A stretch of 64,000 nt of DNA from Alphaproteobacteria bacterium (GCA_021325375.1 JAJPHG010000026.1:62001-126000), one strand, 5' to 3'; positions 1-9,559 are shown, numbered from the stretch's first letter. Made by a program: numbers and translations. Notes: generated from the sequence alone by a model not told the origin.

Positions 1-2679
1 CTGCTGCTCTACGTCTTCATGCAGAAGATGCCGGGCAACACCCGCGACGTGAACGCCTATACGCAATGGCTCAAGGATACGGTCATCCCGCGTCTGGAAG
101 CGGTGCCGGGCGTGGGCTCGGCGCAGATCAACTCGAACGGCGGCACCGACGAGATCGACATCGTCTTCGATCCGATGCGCGCCGCCCAGCTCGGCGTGCA
201 AATCCCCAAGATGGCGCAGCAGATCAGCGGCGCCGAGGACGTCTCCGGCGGCACGATCGACGTCGGCCGGCGCCAATACGGGCTCGAGTTCCGCGGCCGC
301 TATTCGGTTCAGGCGCTGAAGAACCTCATCCTGGAATGGCGTGACGGCAAGCCGGTGCATCTGGGCGACATCGCCGACGTCCATATCGGGCGCAGCAAGG
401 CGACCGGCTTCGCCTACCAGAACGGCAACCCTGCCCTGGGCTTGCAGGTCTTCCGCGCCGACGGCGCCAACGTGCTCGCGACCGTCAACGCCGTAAAGGC
501 CGAGATCGAGAAGATCAACGCAGGCGCCGCCAAAGAGCAAGGTGTCAGGCTCGCCTGGTCCTTCGATCCCTCGCACTTCATCAACCAGGCGATGGGCATG
601 GTCACGTCCGACCTGATCATCGGCATCCTGCTCGCGGTCGGCGTCTTGTGGTTCTTCATGCGCGAATGGCGCGGCACGCTGATCATCTCGGCCGCGATCC
701 CGATCTGCCTGATGGCCGACGTGATCCTGCTCAACCTCGCGGGACGCACGCTCAACGTCGTCTCGCTCGCGGGCCTCGCCTTCGCCACCGGTATCGTGCT
801 CGACGCGGCGATCGTCGCGTTCGAGAACATCCTGCGCCTGCGCGAGCGCGGCATGCCTGCCGCCGAGGCCTCCGAAACCGGCACGCATCAGGTATGGGGA
901 GCGCTGCTCGCCTCGACCGCGACCAATGTCGCGATCTTCCTGCCGGTGATCTTCCTGAAAGACGTCGAGGGCCAGCTCTTCGCAGACCTCTCCCTCACCA
1001 TCGCTTTCGCAGTGGGCGTGTCGCTGATCGTCGCGGTGACGGTGGTGCCGGTGATGGCGATGCTGTTCCTGAAGACGCGGCCCAAGATCGCCGACCTCGC
1101 CGGCACCTGGCGGCGGATCACCGACGTGATCATGAACCTGACCGATACGCCGAAGAAGCGCTGGTATTGGATCTTCGGACTGATCCTGGGCTCGATGGTG
1201 GGCACCTGGGCGCTGACGCCCAAGCTGCAATACCTGCCGCAGGTCAAGCGCGCGGCCATCGACGGCTTCATCCAGCTTCCGGCGTCCGCGACCGTCGATA
1301 CCGTCGACAAGAACATCGCCAAGCCGATCCTCAAGCGCTTGCAGCCCTATCTCGACGGCACCAAGCAGCCCAAGCTCCTCAACTACTACGTCAAGATGAA
1401 CGGCCCCGGATTCATGGATATGGCCGTGCGCGTGCCCAACGACGAGGACTTCCCGACGCTCGAGAAGATCGTGCGCAGCGAGATCATCAAGGACCTGCCC
1501 GATGCGCAGGCCTTTGCGCAGATGGGCAGCCTGTTCGGCGGCTTCGACGCGGGCGGCGGCGTCTCGATCAACATCCAGTCCAACGACGCCGACGCGATGC
1601 GCGCCGCCGCGCGCCGGGGCATGGACCTGCTGACGCAGAAATTCCCCGAAGGCGTGGTCAACACCAACCCGACGCTCGACTACGACCAGCCGCAGCTTCG
1701 GCTTCATCCCGACGACCGCTCCATCGCCGAGGTCGGATGGACGCGCGCCGACGTCGGCACGCTGACGCAGGCGCTCGGCGAAGGCGCCTATGTCGGCCAG
1801 CGCTATGACGGCGAGCAGCAGCTCTTCCTCATCCTCAAATCCCAGCCGCTCGCCTCGCCCGACGCGATCAGCGCGGCCCCGGTCGCGACGCCGTCGGGCG
1901 GCGTGGTCTCGTTCGGCCATCTCGTCTCGATGCAGAAGACCCTGGCGCCGAGCGGCACCTACCGCCTCGACAGGCGGCGCACCATCGCGCTCAACCTGAC
2001 GCCGCCGCGCGGCATGGCGCTCGAGGACACGATGGCTATCATCAAGAAGGACATCGAGCCCGAGATGAAGAAGCTGCTTCCGTCCGACGGCAGCGTGACC
2101 TACGGCGCGGCCGCCGACCATCTCGACAACGCGCTGTGGAACATGGGCAAGAACTTCGCGCTCGCGGTGCTCTTGCTCTTCCTCATCATGGCGGCGCTGT
2201 TCAAGTCGGTCGGGGACGCGGCCATCGCCACCATCGCGCTGCCGCTCGGCACGGTGGGCGGCATGGCGGCGCTGAAGATCCTGGGGCTGTTCGTCTTCCA
2301 GCCGCTCGACCTGCTCACCATGATCGGCTTCATCATCGTGCTGGGGCTGGTGGTGAACAACACGATCCTGCTCGTCGCGCGCACGCGGCAGGCCGAGGCC
2401 GAGGGCATGAGCCGCGTCGACGCGGTGCGCTCGAGCCTGGAGACGCGGCTCAGGCCGATCTTCTCCAGCACCTTGACGGCGATCTTCGGCATGCTTCCCC
2501 TAGTGCTCGTGCCCGGGCCGGGCACCGAGATCTACCGTGGGCTCGGCGCTGTGATCGTGGGCGGCATTCTGGTAAGCCATGTCTTCACGCTCGTATTGAT
2601 GCCGGCGATGCTGAGGCTGGGCGAGAAATCCGCCGCAGCCGAGCAGGCGCCGTTCACTCCTTTGCAACAGGCGGCATGA
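1..2679 (+). CDS. RND efflux transporter permease subunit (5' end missing)
   Basis: Inner-membrane permease of a resistance-nodulation-division pump, which exports substrates using the proton gradient together with a periplasmic adaptor and an outer-membrane channel. The reading frame is open to the window edge, so about 892 residues are seen and the N-terminal part is lost. A transmembrane bundle (about residues 200-360), a large periplasmic loop and a second bundle (about 715-870) are visible. The TM4 motif reads GIVLDAAIVAFENI, with one aspartate where HAE1 pumps have two. The matching C-terminal helix has VVNNTILLVARTR. The adaptor gene follows with a 4-nt ATGA overlap. Substrate cannot be told from sequence. 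Confidence 0.9.
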   Translation: MLLYVFMQKMPGNTRDVNAYTQWLKDTVIPRLEAVPGVGSAQINSNGGTDEIDIVFDPMRAAQLGVQIPKMAQQISGAEDVSGGTIDVGRRQYGLEFRGRYSVQALKNLILEWRDGKPVHLGDIADVHIGRSKATGFAYQNGNPALGLQVFRADGANVLATVNAVKAEIEKINAGAAKEQGVRLAWSFDPSHFINQAMGMVTSDLIIGILLAVGVLWFFMREWRGTLIISAAIPICLMADVILLNLAGRTLNVVSLAGLAFATGIVLDAAIVAFENILRLRERGMPAAEASETGTHQVWGALLASTATNVAIFLPVIFLKDVEGQLFADLSLTIAFAVGVSLIVAVTVVPVMAMLFLKTRPKIADLAGTWRRITDVIMNLTDTPKKRWYWIFGLILGSMVGTWALTPKLQYLPQVKRAAIDGFIQLPASATVDTVDKNIAKPILKRLQPYLDGTKQPKLLNYYVKMNGPGFMDMAVRVPNDEDFPTLEKIVRSEIIKDLPDAQAFAQMGSLFGGFDAGGGVSINIQSNDADAMRAAARRGMDLLTQKFPEGVVNTNPTLDYDQPQLRLHPDDRSIAEVGWTRADVGTLTQALGEGAYVGQRYDGEQQLFLILKSQPLASPDAISAAPVATPSGGVVSFGHLVSMQKTLAPSGTYRLDRRRTIALNLTPPRGMALEDTMAIIKKDIEPEMKKLLPSDGSVTYGAAADHLDNALWNMGKNFALAVLLLFLIMAALFKSVGDAAIATIALPLGTVGGMAALKILGLFVFQPLDLLTMIGFIIVLGLVVNNTILLVARTRQAEAEGMSRVDAVRSSLETRLRPIFSSTLTAIFGMLPLVLVPGPGTEIYRGLGAVIVGGILVSHVFTLVLMPAMLRLGEKSAAAEQAPFTPLQQAA

Positions 2680-3758
2680 CGATGAAGAAATTCGTTTCGA
2701 TCACCGGTGGCCTCGCGCTCGCCACATTGCTGATCGCGCTTGCGCACTTGCCGACGGCGCAGGCGCAGCAGGCGCCCGGCGCCCCGCCGCCGCCCTCCGT
2801 CGGCGTGACGACGGCGCGCATGGTCAAGATGGCGCCCAAGATCGCGCTGCCCGGCACGGTGATGTCGCGCAGCGATTCCCAACTGGCCTCCGAAGTCGAG
2901 GGCCGCATCTCCTGGGTCGCCGAGGTCGGCACGGCGGTGAAGGCGGGCGACGTCGTCGCGCGCATCGACAACAAGCTCGCAGGCCTTCAGCTTCAGTCCG
3001 ACAAGGCCGCCGCCGCGCGGCTTTCCGCGCAACTGCGCTTCGACCGCGACCAGGCCTCGCGCATGGACAACCTCTTCAACCAGAACGCCATCGCCAAATC
3101 GACGCGCGACCAGGCGAAGTCGACCAAGGACATGGATCAGGCCGCGCTCGCGCAAGCCCAGGCGAGCTTCCAGAAGAGCCAATACCAGTTCACCCACAGC
3201 GACATCCGCGCGCCGTTCCCCGGCCGCGTCGTGGCGCGGCTGATCAACGCCGGCGAATACGCCACACCCGGCAAGGCGGTCGTGCGCCTGGTTGACACCG
3301 GCTCGCTGGAGGTGAGCGTGCAGACGCCGATCGACGCGGCGCGCTATATCGCGGAAGGCGCAGCACTCACCGTCGACATCCAGAACAAGCCCGTCATCGC
3401 GCGGGTGCGCGCCATCGTGCCCGTCGGCGACATCGCCAGCCGCACCATCGAGGTGCGGCTCAGCCTGCCGCCGGGCGCAGGCTTGGTGGGCGACGCGGCG
3501 AAGGTCTTCCTGCCCTCCGCCCAGCCGCGCGACGTGATCGCGGTGCCGCGCGACGCGCTGGTGCTGCGCGAGGAGAACACCTACGTCTTCAAGGTCGACA
3601 AGAAGAACCAGGCGCAGCGCGTCGCCGTCGAGACCGGCGCCGAGGAAGGCGCCCTGGTCGAGATCAAGGGGCTTGTCGCGCCGGGAGAGCGTGTCATCGT
3701 GCGCGGCGCCGAACGCCTCGAAGCCGGCCAGAAGGTCCGCGCGGTGGAGGCGTCGTAA
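2676..3758 (+). CDS. RND efflux periplasmic adaptor (membrane fusion protein)
   Basis: Periplasmic adaptor of 360 residues that links the RND permease to an outer-membrane channel. The start ATG overlaps the permease stop codon (ATGA); a second ATG at 2682 is possible. An N-terminal signal peptide (hydrophobic run LALATLLIALAHLP, ending near AQA) is followed by a biotinyl-lipoyl-like half (VEGRISWVAEVGTAVKAG), an alpha-helical hairpin (about 110-165), the second lipoyl half (DIRAPFPGRV) and beta-barrel and membrane-proximal domains. The order permease then adaptor is the reverse of the commonest layout. No TolC-like gene is in view downstream. Confidence 0.9.
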   Translation: MTMKKFVSITGGLALATLLIALAHLPTAQAQQAPGAPPPPSVGVTTARMVKMAPKIALPGTVMSRSDSQLASEVEGRISWVAEVGTAVKAGDVVARIDNKLAGLQLQSDKAAAARLSAQLRFDRDQASRMDNLFNQNAIAKSTRDQAKSTKDMDQAALAQAQASFQKSQYQFTHSDIRAPFPGRVVARLINAGEYATPGKAVVRLVDTGSLEVSVQTPIDAARYIAEGAALTVDIQNKPVIARVRAIVPVGDIASRTIEVRLSLPPGAGLVGDAAKVFLPSAQPRDVIAVPRDALVLREENTYVFKVDKKNQAQRVAVETGAEEGALVEIKGLVAPGERVIVRGAERLEAGQKVRAVEAS

Positions 3759-3764
3759 GCTCTA

Positions 3765-3833
3765 TTCGTCATGGCCGCCCTTGAGGCGGCCATCCAGCGG
3801 CTGGATGGCCGGGTCAAGCCCGGCCATGACGAA
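3765..3833. repeat. palindromic intergenic element, family D (single copy)
   Basis: A 69-bp near-perfect inverted repeat. The outer arms are ttcgtcatggc and gccatgacgaa; inside lies the near-palindrome gccatccagc-g-gctggatggc. It lies between the RND adaptor stop and the peptidase start, so it would fold into a strong hairpin in a read-through transcript. Elements of this look are common between genes of alphaproteobacteria. Its outer ends (GTCATGGC) resemble those of family B. Confidence 0.75.
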
Positions 3834-3852
3834 ATTTGGAACGGGGGAAACT

Positions 3853-5937
3853 ATGAAAACTGGTTCTGCGCTTCTCATCACATCGCTCCTCCTGGCCACT
3901 GCCGCCCTCGCCTCGGACAAGCCGCAATACGGCGCGTGGGGCTTCGACATGGCGGGCATGGATATGAAGACCCAGCCCGGCGACGACTTCTTCCGCTATG
4001 CGAACGGCGCCTGGCTCGACAAGGCCGTGATCCCCGCCGACAAGCCCGCGGTGACGCTGCGGCTGGAGATGACCGACCGCACCGAGGCGCGGCTGCACGA
4101 GATCATGGAGGCCGCGTCCAAGAAGCCGCCCACCGATCTCGAAGGCAAGGTCGGCGCCTTCTATGCCGCGTTCATGGACGAGGCGCGAGTGGACGCGCTC
4201 GGCAAAAAGCCCATCGAGCCCGAGCTCGCTGACGTGTTCAACACCTACCTTTGCAACGGTACGTGCAGAACGCAGGTACAGGACCACGCCTATCTCGCGA
4301 TGCTGATGGGGCGCAGCAATTCCGATTTCGAAGGCACGCTGTTCAACTTCAATGTCGACGTCGATCTGAAGGATCCCAGCCGCTATGCCGTCTATCTCGG
4401 CCAGGGCGGATTGGGCTTGCCGGACCGCGACTATTACCTCCAGCCGCAATTCGCCGCCCAGAAAGCGAAGTACGAAGCTTATGTCGCGAAATTGCTGCAT
4501 CTGGTGAACGAGCGCAATGCCGATGCCGCGGCCAAGGCCGTCGTCGCGTTCGAGACCGAGATCGCGCAAGCCAGCTGGACCAAGGTACAGGACCGCGACC
4601 TCGTCGCGCTCTACAATCCGATGACGCGCGCCGAGCTGGACAAGCTCGCGCCGGGCTTCGACTGGCTGGATTTCCTCAACGCGGCGGGCCTCGGCCGGGT
4701 CGAGCGCATCGTCGTCGCGGAGAAGAGCGCATTCCCGAAGCTCGCGGCGATCTATGCGGCGACGCCGGTCGACACGATCATGGCCTGGCACGACTTCCAT
4801 ATCGCCGACAACGCGGCGCCCTATCTTTCCAGGCCCTTCACCGATGCGTGGTTCGACATGCACGACAAGACGCTTGCCGGCCAGAAGGAGCAGAAGGCGC
4901 GGTGGAAGCGCGCGATCTTCTCCGTCGGCGGCGGCGACTTCCAGGTCGGCGACCGCTTCGGCACGTTCGGCACGATGGGCTTCGGCGTGGGCCAGCTCTA
5001 CAGCGCGAAATATTTTCCGCCTGAGGCCAAGGCCAAGATCGAGGCGCTGGTCGCGGACCTGAAGGCCGCCAATCACGCGCGCATCGAGAAGCTCGACTGG
5101 ATGAGCGACGCCACCAAGAAGGAAGCGCTCAGGAAGCTCGACACCTACACGATCAAGGTCGGCTATCCCGACCATCCGCGCGACTACGCCACGCTCGAGA
5201 TCAAAGAGGACGATCTCGTGGGCGATGTGCGCCGCGCCGGCGCGCTCGACTGGGCGTTCTACCGCGACCGCTACTGGGGCCCCGTCGACCGCAGCGATTG
5301 GGGCATGACGCCGCAGACCAACGACGCCTATAACGGCCTTCTGCGCGACATCGTCTTCCCGGCCGGCATCCTGCAGGCGCCGATGTTCGATCCCGCGGCC
5401 GACCCCGCGATCAACTACGGCGCGGTCGGCGGCATCATCGGGCACGAGATGACGCACGGCTTCGACGACGAGGGCCGCAAGATCGACGCCGACGGCCTCC
5501 TGCGCGACTGGTGGACCGCGGCGGACGCCGAGAAGTTCGAGGCGCGCGCCAAGATGCTGGGCACGCAGTATTCCTCCTACGAGCCGATCCCCGGCGCGCA
5601 CGTCAATGGCGATCTCACCATGGGCGAGAACATCGCCGATCTCGGCGGCCTGACGCTGGCGCTCGACGCCTATCACGCCTCGCTGCATGGTGCGCCCGCG
5701 CCGGTGATCGATGGGCTGACCGGCGACCAGCGCGTGCTGCTCGGCTGGGCGCAGGCCTGGCGCGGCAAGGTCAGCGATGACTTCGTGCGCCGCCAGGTCG
5801 TGAGTGATCCGCACAGTCCGCGCCAGTTCCGCGTCAACGGCGTCGTGCGCAATCTGGATGCCTGGTACGCGACGTTCGGCGTGAAGCCGGGAGAGAAGCT
5901 GTATGTCGAGCCGGAGAAGCGGGTGAGGATCTGGTAG
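3853..5937 (+). CDS. M13 family zinc metallopeptidase (neprilysin/PepO-like)
   Basis: Exported zinc peptidase of 694 residues, a normal length for family M13. The start at 3853 gives a clean signal peptide (MKTGSALLITSLLLATAALA) and has GGGGGAAA just upstream. The zinc site is GHEMTH (about residues 530-535, two His ligands and the catalytic Glu) with the third ligand in GENIADLGG (about 592). The N-terminal motif PGDDFFRYANGAWL is typical of M13. It should cleave short peptides in the periplasm. The stop codon abuts the stop of the convergent acyl-CoA dehydrogenase with no base between them. Confidence 0.93.
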   Translation: MKTGSALLITSLLLATAALASDKPQYGAWGFDMAGMDMKTQPGDDFFRYANGAWLDKAVIPADKPAVTLRLEMTDRTEARLHEIMEAASKKPPTDLEGKVGAFYAAFMDEARVDALGKKPIEPELADVFNTYLCNGTCRTQVQDHAYLAMLMGRSNSDFEGTLFNFNVDVDLKDPSRYAVYLGQGGLGLPDRDYYLQPQFAAQKAKYEAYVAKLLHLVNERNADAAAKAVVAFETEIAQASWTKVQDRDLVALYNPMTRAELDKLAPGFDWLDFLNAAGLGRVERIVVAEKSAFPKLAAIYAATPVDTIMAWHDFHIADNAAPYLSRPFTDAWFDMHDKTLAGQKEQKARWKRAIFSVGGGDFQVGDRFGTFGTMGFGVGQLYSAKYFPPEAKAKIEALVADLKAANHARIEKLDWMSDATKKEALRKLDTYTIKVGYPDHPRDYATLEIKEDDLVGDVRRAGALDWAFYRDRYWGPVDRSDWGMTPQTNDAYNGLLRDIVFPAGILQAPMFDPAADPAINYGAVGGIIGHEMTHGFDDEGRKIDADGLLRDWWTAADAEKFEARAKMLGTQYSSYEPIPGAHVNGDLTMGENIADLGGLTLALDAYHASLHGAPAPVIDGLTGDQRVLLGWAQAWRGKVSDDFVRRQVVSDPHSPRQFRVNGVVRNLDAWYATFGVKPGEKLYVEPEKRVRIW

Positions 5938-7173
5938 CTACAGAAGGTCCCCGCCCGCGGCGCTCGCGGTCGTGCCGTATTTCTCATACGCCTTGATGAC
6001 GTTGCGGCCGACGGTCCAGCGATGGACCTCGTCCGGTCCGTCGACGAGGCGCTGCGAGCGGATATGGGTGTACCAGGAGGCGAGCGGCAGATCCTGGCTG
6101 TAGCCGAGCGCGCCGTGGAGCTGGATCGCGGTGTCGACGACCTTGTGCACCATATGCGCGAGGAACACCTTGGCGATCGAGTTCTCCTGGCGCAGGTCCA
6201 GGCCCTTCTCCGCCTTGTAGGCGATGTGCAGCAGCATCAGCCGCGCCATGTAGAGCTCGCTGGCGCAATCGGCGAGCATCCATTGCACGCCTTGCCGCTC
6301 GGCGAGCTTCTTGCCGAAGGTCGAGCGCGAGGTGACATGCTTCGCCGCCATGTCGAGCGCGCGCTGCGCCATCGCGACGTTGTGCATGCCGTGGCGCAGC
6401 CGGCCGTAAGCCAGGCGATGCTGGCCCATGTTGAAGCCGTTGCCCTCGCCGCCGAGAATATTTTCCGCCGGCACTTCGAGGTCCTTGATCTCGATCTCGC
6501 TGTGGCCGCCGCCCATGATGTGAGAGAGCGGGCCCTCCACCGCCATCGTCTTGATGTTGCGGATGATGCGATAGCCGGGATTGGGCAGCTCGACGATGAA
6601 GGTCGAGAACTGCTGATGGCGCGGCGCGTCGGGATTGGTCTTGGCCATCACCAGCGCGATGTCGGCGGCGCTGGCGGCCGACGAGAACCATTTCTCGCCG
6701 TTCAACACATAGGCGCTGTTGCCCTTCTTCTCGGCGCGCGTCTGCATGCCGGTGGCGTCGGCGCCCGCCGCCTTCTCGGTCATCGAATAGCAGATGCGCT
6801 TCTCGCCGTTGAGCAGCGGCTTGAGGAACTTCTCCTTCTGATGGTCGGTGCCGTGCGCGAGCAGGGTGAGCATCGTCGCGTCGTCGGGGCCTTGGCTGTT
6901 CATCGACAGCGCGCCCAGATGGCTTTGGCCGAGCTCCATCTGCACCAGCGCGTTCGCCAGCGGCCCGAGCCCCATGCCGCCATGCTCCTTGGGGATGAAC
7001 GGGCACCACAGTCCCTGCGCGCGCGCCTTCGCACGCAACTCGGCGAGCACCTGCTTGTAGGACCCGCCGTCCTTCAGGCGCTGCTCCGCCGGGATGCATT
7101 CGTCCTGCACCCAGGCACGCACCGTCTCGCGGATCTTTTTCGCTTCTTCGGGAATCTCGAAGTCGATGGCCAT
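5938..7173 (-). CDS. acyl-CoA dehydrogenase family protein (ACAD10/11-like)
   Basis: FAD enzyme of 411 residues that oxidises acyl-CoA thioesters to the 2-enoyl form. The N-terminal helical domain, middle beta domain (CYSMTEKAAGADATGMQT and NGEKWFSSAA, flavin and substrate contacts) and C-terminal helical domain are complete. The motif DGPDEVHRWTVGR near the C-terminus is the form seen in ACAD10/11-like members rather than the classic GTxEIxR. GAGGAA lies 8 nt upstream of the ATG. It is followed on the same strand, beyond a palindromic element, by a cytochrome P450, which suggests catabolism of a branched, terpenoid or steroid-type acid; that is inference. Confidence 0.92.
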   Translation of the reverse strand: MAIDFEIPEEAKKIRETVRAWVQDECIPAEQRLKDGGSYKQVLAELRAKARAQGLWCPFIPKEHGGMGLGPLANALVQMELGQSHLGALSMNSQGPDDATMLTLLAHGTDHQKEKFLKPLLNGEKRICYSMTEKAAGADATGMQTRAEKKGNSAYVLNGEKWFSSAASAADIALVMAKTNPDAPRHQQFSTFIVELPNPGYRIIRNIKTMAVEGPLSHIMGGGHSEIEIKDLEVPAENILGGEGNGFNMGQHRLAYGRLRHGMHNVAMAQRALDMAAKHVTSRSTFGKKLAERQGVQWMLADCASELYMARLMLLHIAYKAEKGLDLRQENSIAKVFLAHMVHKVVDTAIQLHGALGYSQDLPLASWYTHIRSQRLVDGPDEVHRWTVGRNVIKAYEKYGTTASAAGGDLL

Positions 7174-7228
7174 AGTGGGTTCCTCTGTTCCAATATCGAT
7201 GGACTAAGAGTGCCAACAACACGCCCCG

Positions 7229-7364
7229 CTGTCATCCCCGGCGAGCATCGCCGACAGGCGATGCGAGGTTAAGGGGACCCAGGTGGATAGACCTGGCTCA
7301 GTTTTTCCCACCTGGGTCCCCTTAACCTCGCGTTGCTGTCGCAACGCTCGGCCGGGGATGACAG
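7229..7364. repeat. palindromic intergenic element, family A, copy 1
   Basis: 136 bp with inverted ends ctgtcatccccgg / ccggggatgacag, and inside them a perfect 24-bp inverted repeat (7263-7286 against 7308-7331) around a 21-bp loop. The second copy is at 36769-36950. The element ends on the base next to the stop codon of the P450 gene (7365-7367). No target-site duplication is obvious. Confidence 0.85.
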
Positions 7365-8555
7365 TTAGGTCTTAAACCGTACCGGCAGCCGCTTCGGGCC
7401 CGAGATGAAGTTCGACGGTAGCCACTCCGGCTCGCCCACGATCTCGATGTCGTGCATCCGTGTCAGAACCTCCATCAGGATCGCGTCGATCTCGATGCGG
7501 GCGATGTGCTGGCCCAGGCAGCCATGCGGGCCGGTGCCGAACGCGATGTGCTCGTTGGGCGCGCGCGAAAGATCCAGGACGTCGGGACGCTCGAACTTCT
7601 CCGGATCGCGATTGGCGGAGCCGAAATACATCACCACCTTGTCGCCCTCGCGGATGCGCTCGCCCGCGAGCACCGCGTCGCGCCTGGCGGTGCGGCGCAT
7701 ATAGACGACGGGCGTCGTGTAGCGCAGCAGCTCTTCGCGCGCCGAGGGGATGCGCGCCGGCAGATCGGCCTTCAGCCAGGCGAGTTGGTCCGGGTTCTCG
7801 AGCAGCGCAATGAGCCCCGACGACAGCAGGTTGCGCGTCGTGTCGCCGCCCGCGTCGACGAGCAGCAGGAAGAACAGGAGGAACTCGATATCCTCGAGCT
7901 TCCTGCCGTCGACCTCGGCCTGGAGCAGCTTGGTCGCCAGGTCGTCCTTCGGTCGCGCGCGCTTCTCGTCGATCACGGTGCGGCCGTATTCGAACATCTT
8001 GAGCACCGCCATGCCGCCCGCGTTCTCGCTCTGCGCGTCGGTCGCGGTATGGATGATCTCGGTCAGCTTGTAGAGCTCGCGCCCGTCGTCGAGCGGAATG
8101 CCGAGCAGTTCGGCGATGACATAGGACGGCATCTCACCCGCGACCTCGCTCACGAAATCGCACTCGCCGCGCGCAATCACCGCGTCCACGATCTGCCTGG
8201 CCAGCGCGTTCATGCGCGGCGTGCGGCCACAGGACACCGGCAGCGTGAACTCGCTGCGGATCAGCTTGCGGAACGCGGTGTGCTGCGGCGGGTCCATCAT
8301 CAGCATCATCTTGTAGCCGCCGAAGCCCAGCGCGGCCTCCGCCGCCGGATCGCTGATCATGATCGTGGGCTCGGACGAATAGGTCTGGAAGTCGCGGTCG
8401 ACCTCCCACACGTCCTTGAAGCGGCTCACCGCCCAGAAGCCCTTGCCGTTTGGCTCCTCGTGCCAATGGACGGGCGCGTTCTCACGCAGCCAGCGGTATT
8501 GCGGATGAGGATGCCCGGCTGCGAAGCTCTTGGGCGACAACAGGTCGATCTTCAT
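7365..8555 (-). CDS. cytochrome P450
   Basis: Soluble bacterial P450 mono-oxygenase of 396 residues. The haem-binding loop is FGTGPHGCLGQ (Cys near residue 341), the I-helix oxygen-activation motif is AGGDTT, and the ExxR motif is EELLR. The ending NFISGPKRLPVRF resembles the CYP124/125/142 type that oxidises methyl-branched lipids and sterol side chains; this is recall of family appearance, not a search. No ferredoxin partner is adjacent. I prefer the start MKIDLLSP at 8555. ATGs at 8564 and 8567 are alternatives and would overlap the divergent SDR start. Confidence 0.9.
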   Translation of the reverse strand: MKIDLLSPKSFAAGHPHPQYRWLRENAPVHWHEEPNGKGFWAVSRFKDVWEVDRDFQTYSSEPTIMISDPAAEAALGFGGYKMMLMMDPPQHTAFRKLIRSEFTLPVSCGRTPRMNALARQIVDAVIARGECDFVSEVAGEMPSYVIAELLGIPLDDGRELYKLTEIIHTATDAQSENAGGMAVLKMFEYGRTVIDEKRARPKDDLATKLLQAEVDGRKLEDIEFLLFFLLLVDAGGDTTRNLLSSGLIALLENPDQLAWLKADLPARIPSAREELLRYTTPVVYMRRTARRDAVLAGERIREGDKVVMYFGSANRDPEKFERPDVLDLSRAPNEHIAFGTGPHGCLGQHIARIEIDAILMEVLTRMHDIEIVGEPEWLPSNFISGPKRLPVRFKT

Positions 8556-8560
8556 GGAGG
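8556..8560 (+). promoter_or_regulatory. ribosome binding site that decides the SDR start
   Basis: ggagg, 5 nt before the ATG at 8566. It supports that ATG over the one at 8554. It lies at the very start of the divergent P450 gene, so the two genes share no free intergenic space. Confidence 0.6.
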
Positions 8561-8565
8561 CCATC

Positions 8566-9309
8566 ATGCCAGATCACGCCGCTCTTCGCTCGGTCAAAGG
8601 TTCGGTCGTGCTCGTCACGGGCGCGGCCAGCGGCATGGGCCGCGCCACGGCGGAAGTTTTCGCAGCGGAAGGGGCCGTCGTGGCGGCGACCGATCTTACG
8701 GCGCCCGAAGGCGTCGGCACGCGCGCCTGGAAGATGGACGTGAGCGACCCGGCGGAGGTCGTGCGCGTGATCTTCGATATCGCCAAAACCTTCCAGGGCC
8801 TGGATATCGTCGTGAACAATGCCGGCATCTCCGCCTTCTCTGCGATCGACTCCGAGAACTACGACGAGGTATGGACGCGCGCGCTGTCGGTGCTGCTCAC
8901 AGGGCAGCAGCGCGTGATCCGCGCCGCCCTTCCCTATCTGCGCCGCGCGCCGCACCCGCGCATCGTGAACATAGCGTCCACCGAGGCGCTGGGCGCGACG
9001 TCGCGCGACAGCCCCTATGCGGCGGCGAAGGCGGGCGTCACCGGCCTGACCCGCGCGCTCGCCGTCGAGCTCGGGCGCGAGGGCATCACCGTCAACTGCA
9101 TCTGCCCCGGCCCGATCGCGACCGCGATGACGGCGTCGATCTCCGACGAGCATAAGGAGATCTTCGCCAGGCGCCGCACCGCGCTCGGCCGCTACGGCCG
9201 CGCGGAGGAGGTCGCGCATATGACGCTCAGTCTTTGTCTGCCCGCCGCCTCCTACATCACCGGCACCACGATCCCCGTCGACGGCGGGCTGATGGCCCGG
9301 AACGCGTGA
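8566..9309 (+). CDS. short-chain dehydrogenase/reductase (SDR)
   Basis: NAD(P)-dependent oxidoreductase of 247 residues, classical SDR. The cofactor motif is TGAASGMG near the N-terminus, with NNAG next. The catalytic Ser is in NIAST, and Tyr/Lys in YAAAK. The ending ITGTTIPVDGG is typical of the family. It is divergent from the P450 with a 10-bp gap between start codons, so the two may act on one substrate, for example oxidation of a hydroxyl that the P450 introduced. Substrate unknown. Confidence 0.92.
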   Translation: MPDHAALRSVKGSVVLVTGAASGMGRATAEVFAAEGAVVAATDLTAPEGVGTRAWKMDVSDPAEVVRVIFDIAKTFQGLDIVVNNAGISAFSAIDSENYDEVWTRALSVLLTGQQRVIRAALPYLRRAPHPRIVNIASTEALGATSRDSPYAAAKAGVTGLTRALAVELGREGITVNCICPGPIATAMTASISDEHKEIFARRRTALGRYGRAEEVAHMTLSLCLPAASYITGTTIPVDGGLMARNA

Positions 9310-9559
9310 AACAAAAAAATACATGGGAAAGTCGAATTCAATTCCCTTGTTCACTGCCTAACGCTTTGAAGCTTGCGGAAAATCCGCTTCCTTCATCGTC
9401 CATGTTCAACTGTCTGACGGACACGCCCAATTGAATCGATTCATGAGGCTCAATTGCGATACGCGTGAGCGTCGCGTTCTTCGCGCGCCGCTCACCGCAA
9501 CAGATCGTGTCGGCGGGAAACGGATTCAAGGAAAGTAGGTTCTGGAGAAGCGAATTTTC
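9310..9559. other. non-coding stretch before repeat C1
   Basis: About 250 bp between the SDR stop and the family C element. It is less GC-rich than its surroundings. I find no convincing gene, RNA or terminator in it. Confidence 0.4.

Noticed and set aside
3814..5814. 666-codon open frame opposite the M13 peptidase
   Set aside because: High-GC antisense shadow: composition rich in Arg/Val/Gly repeats, no domain, while the + strand has a complete peptidase with signal peptide and zinc motif.
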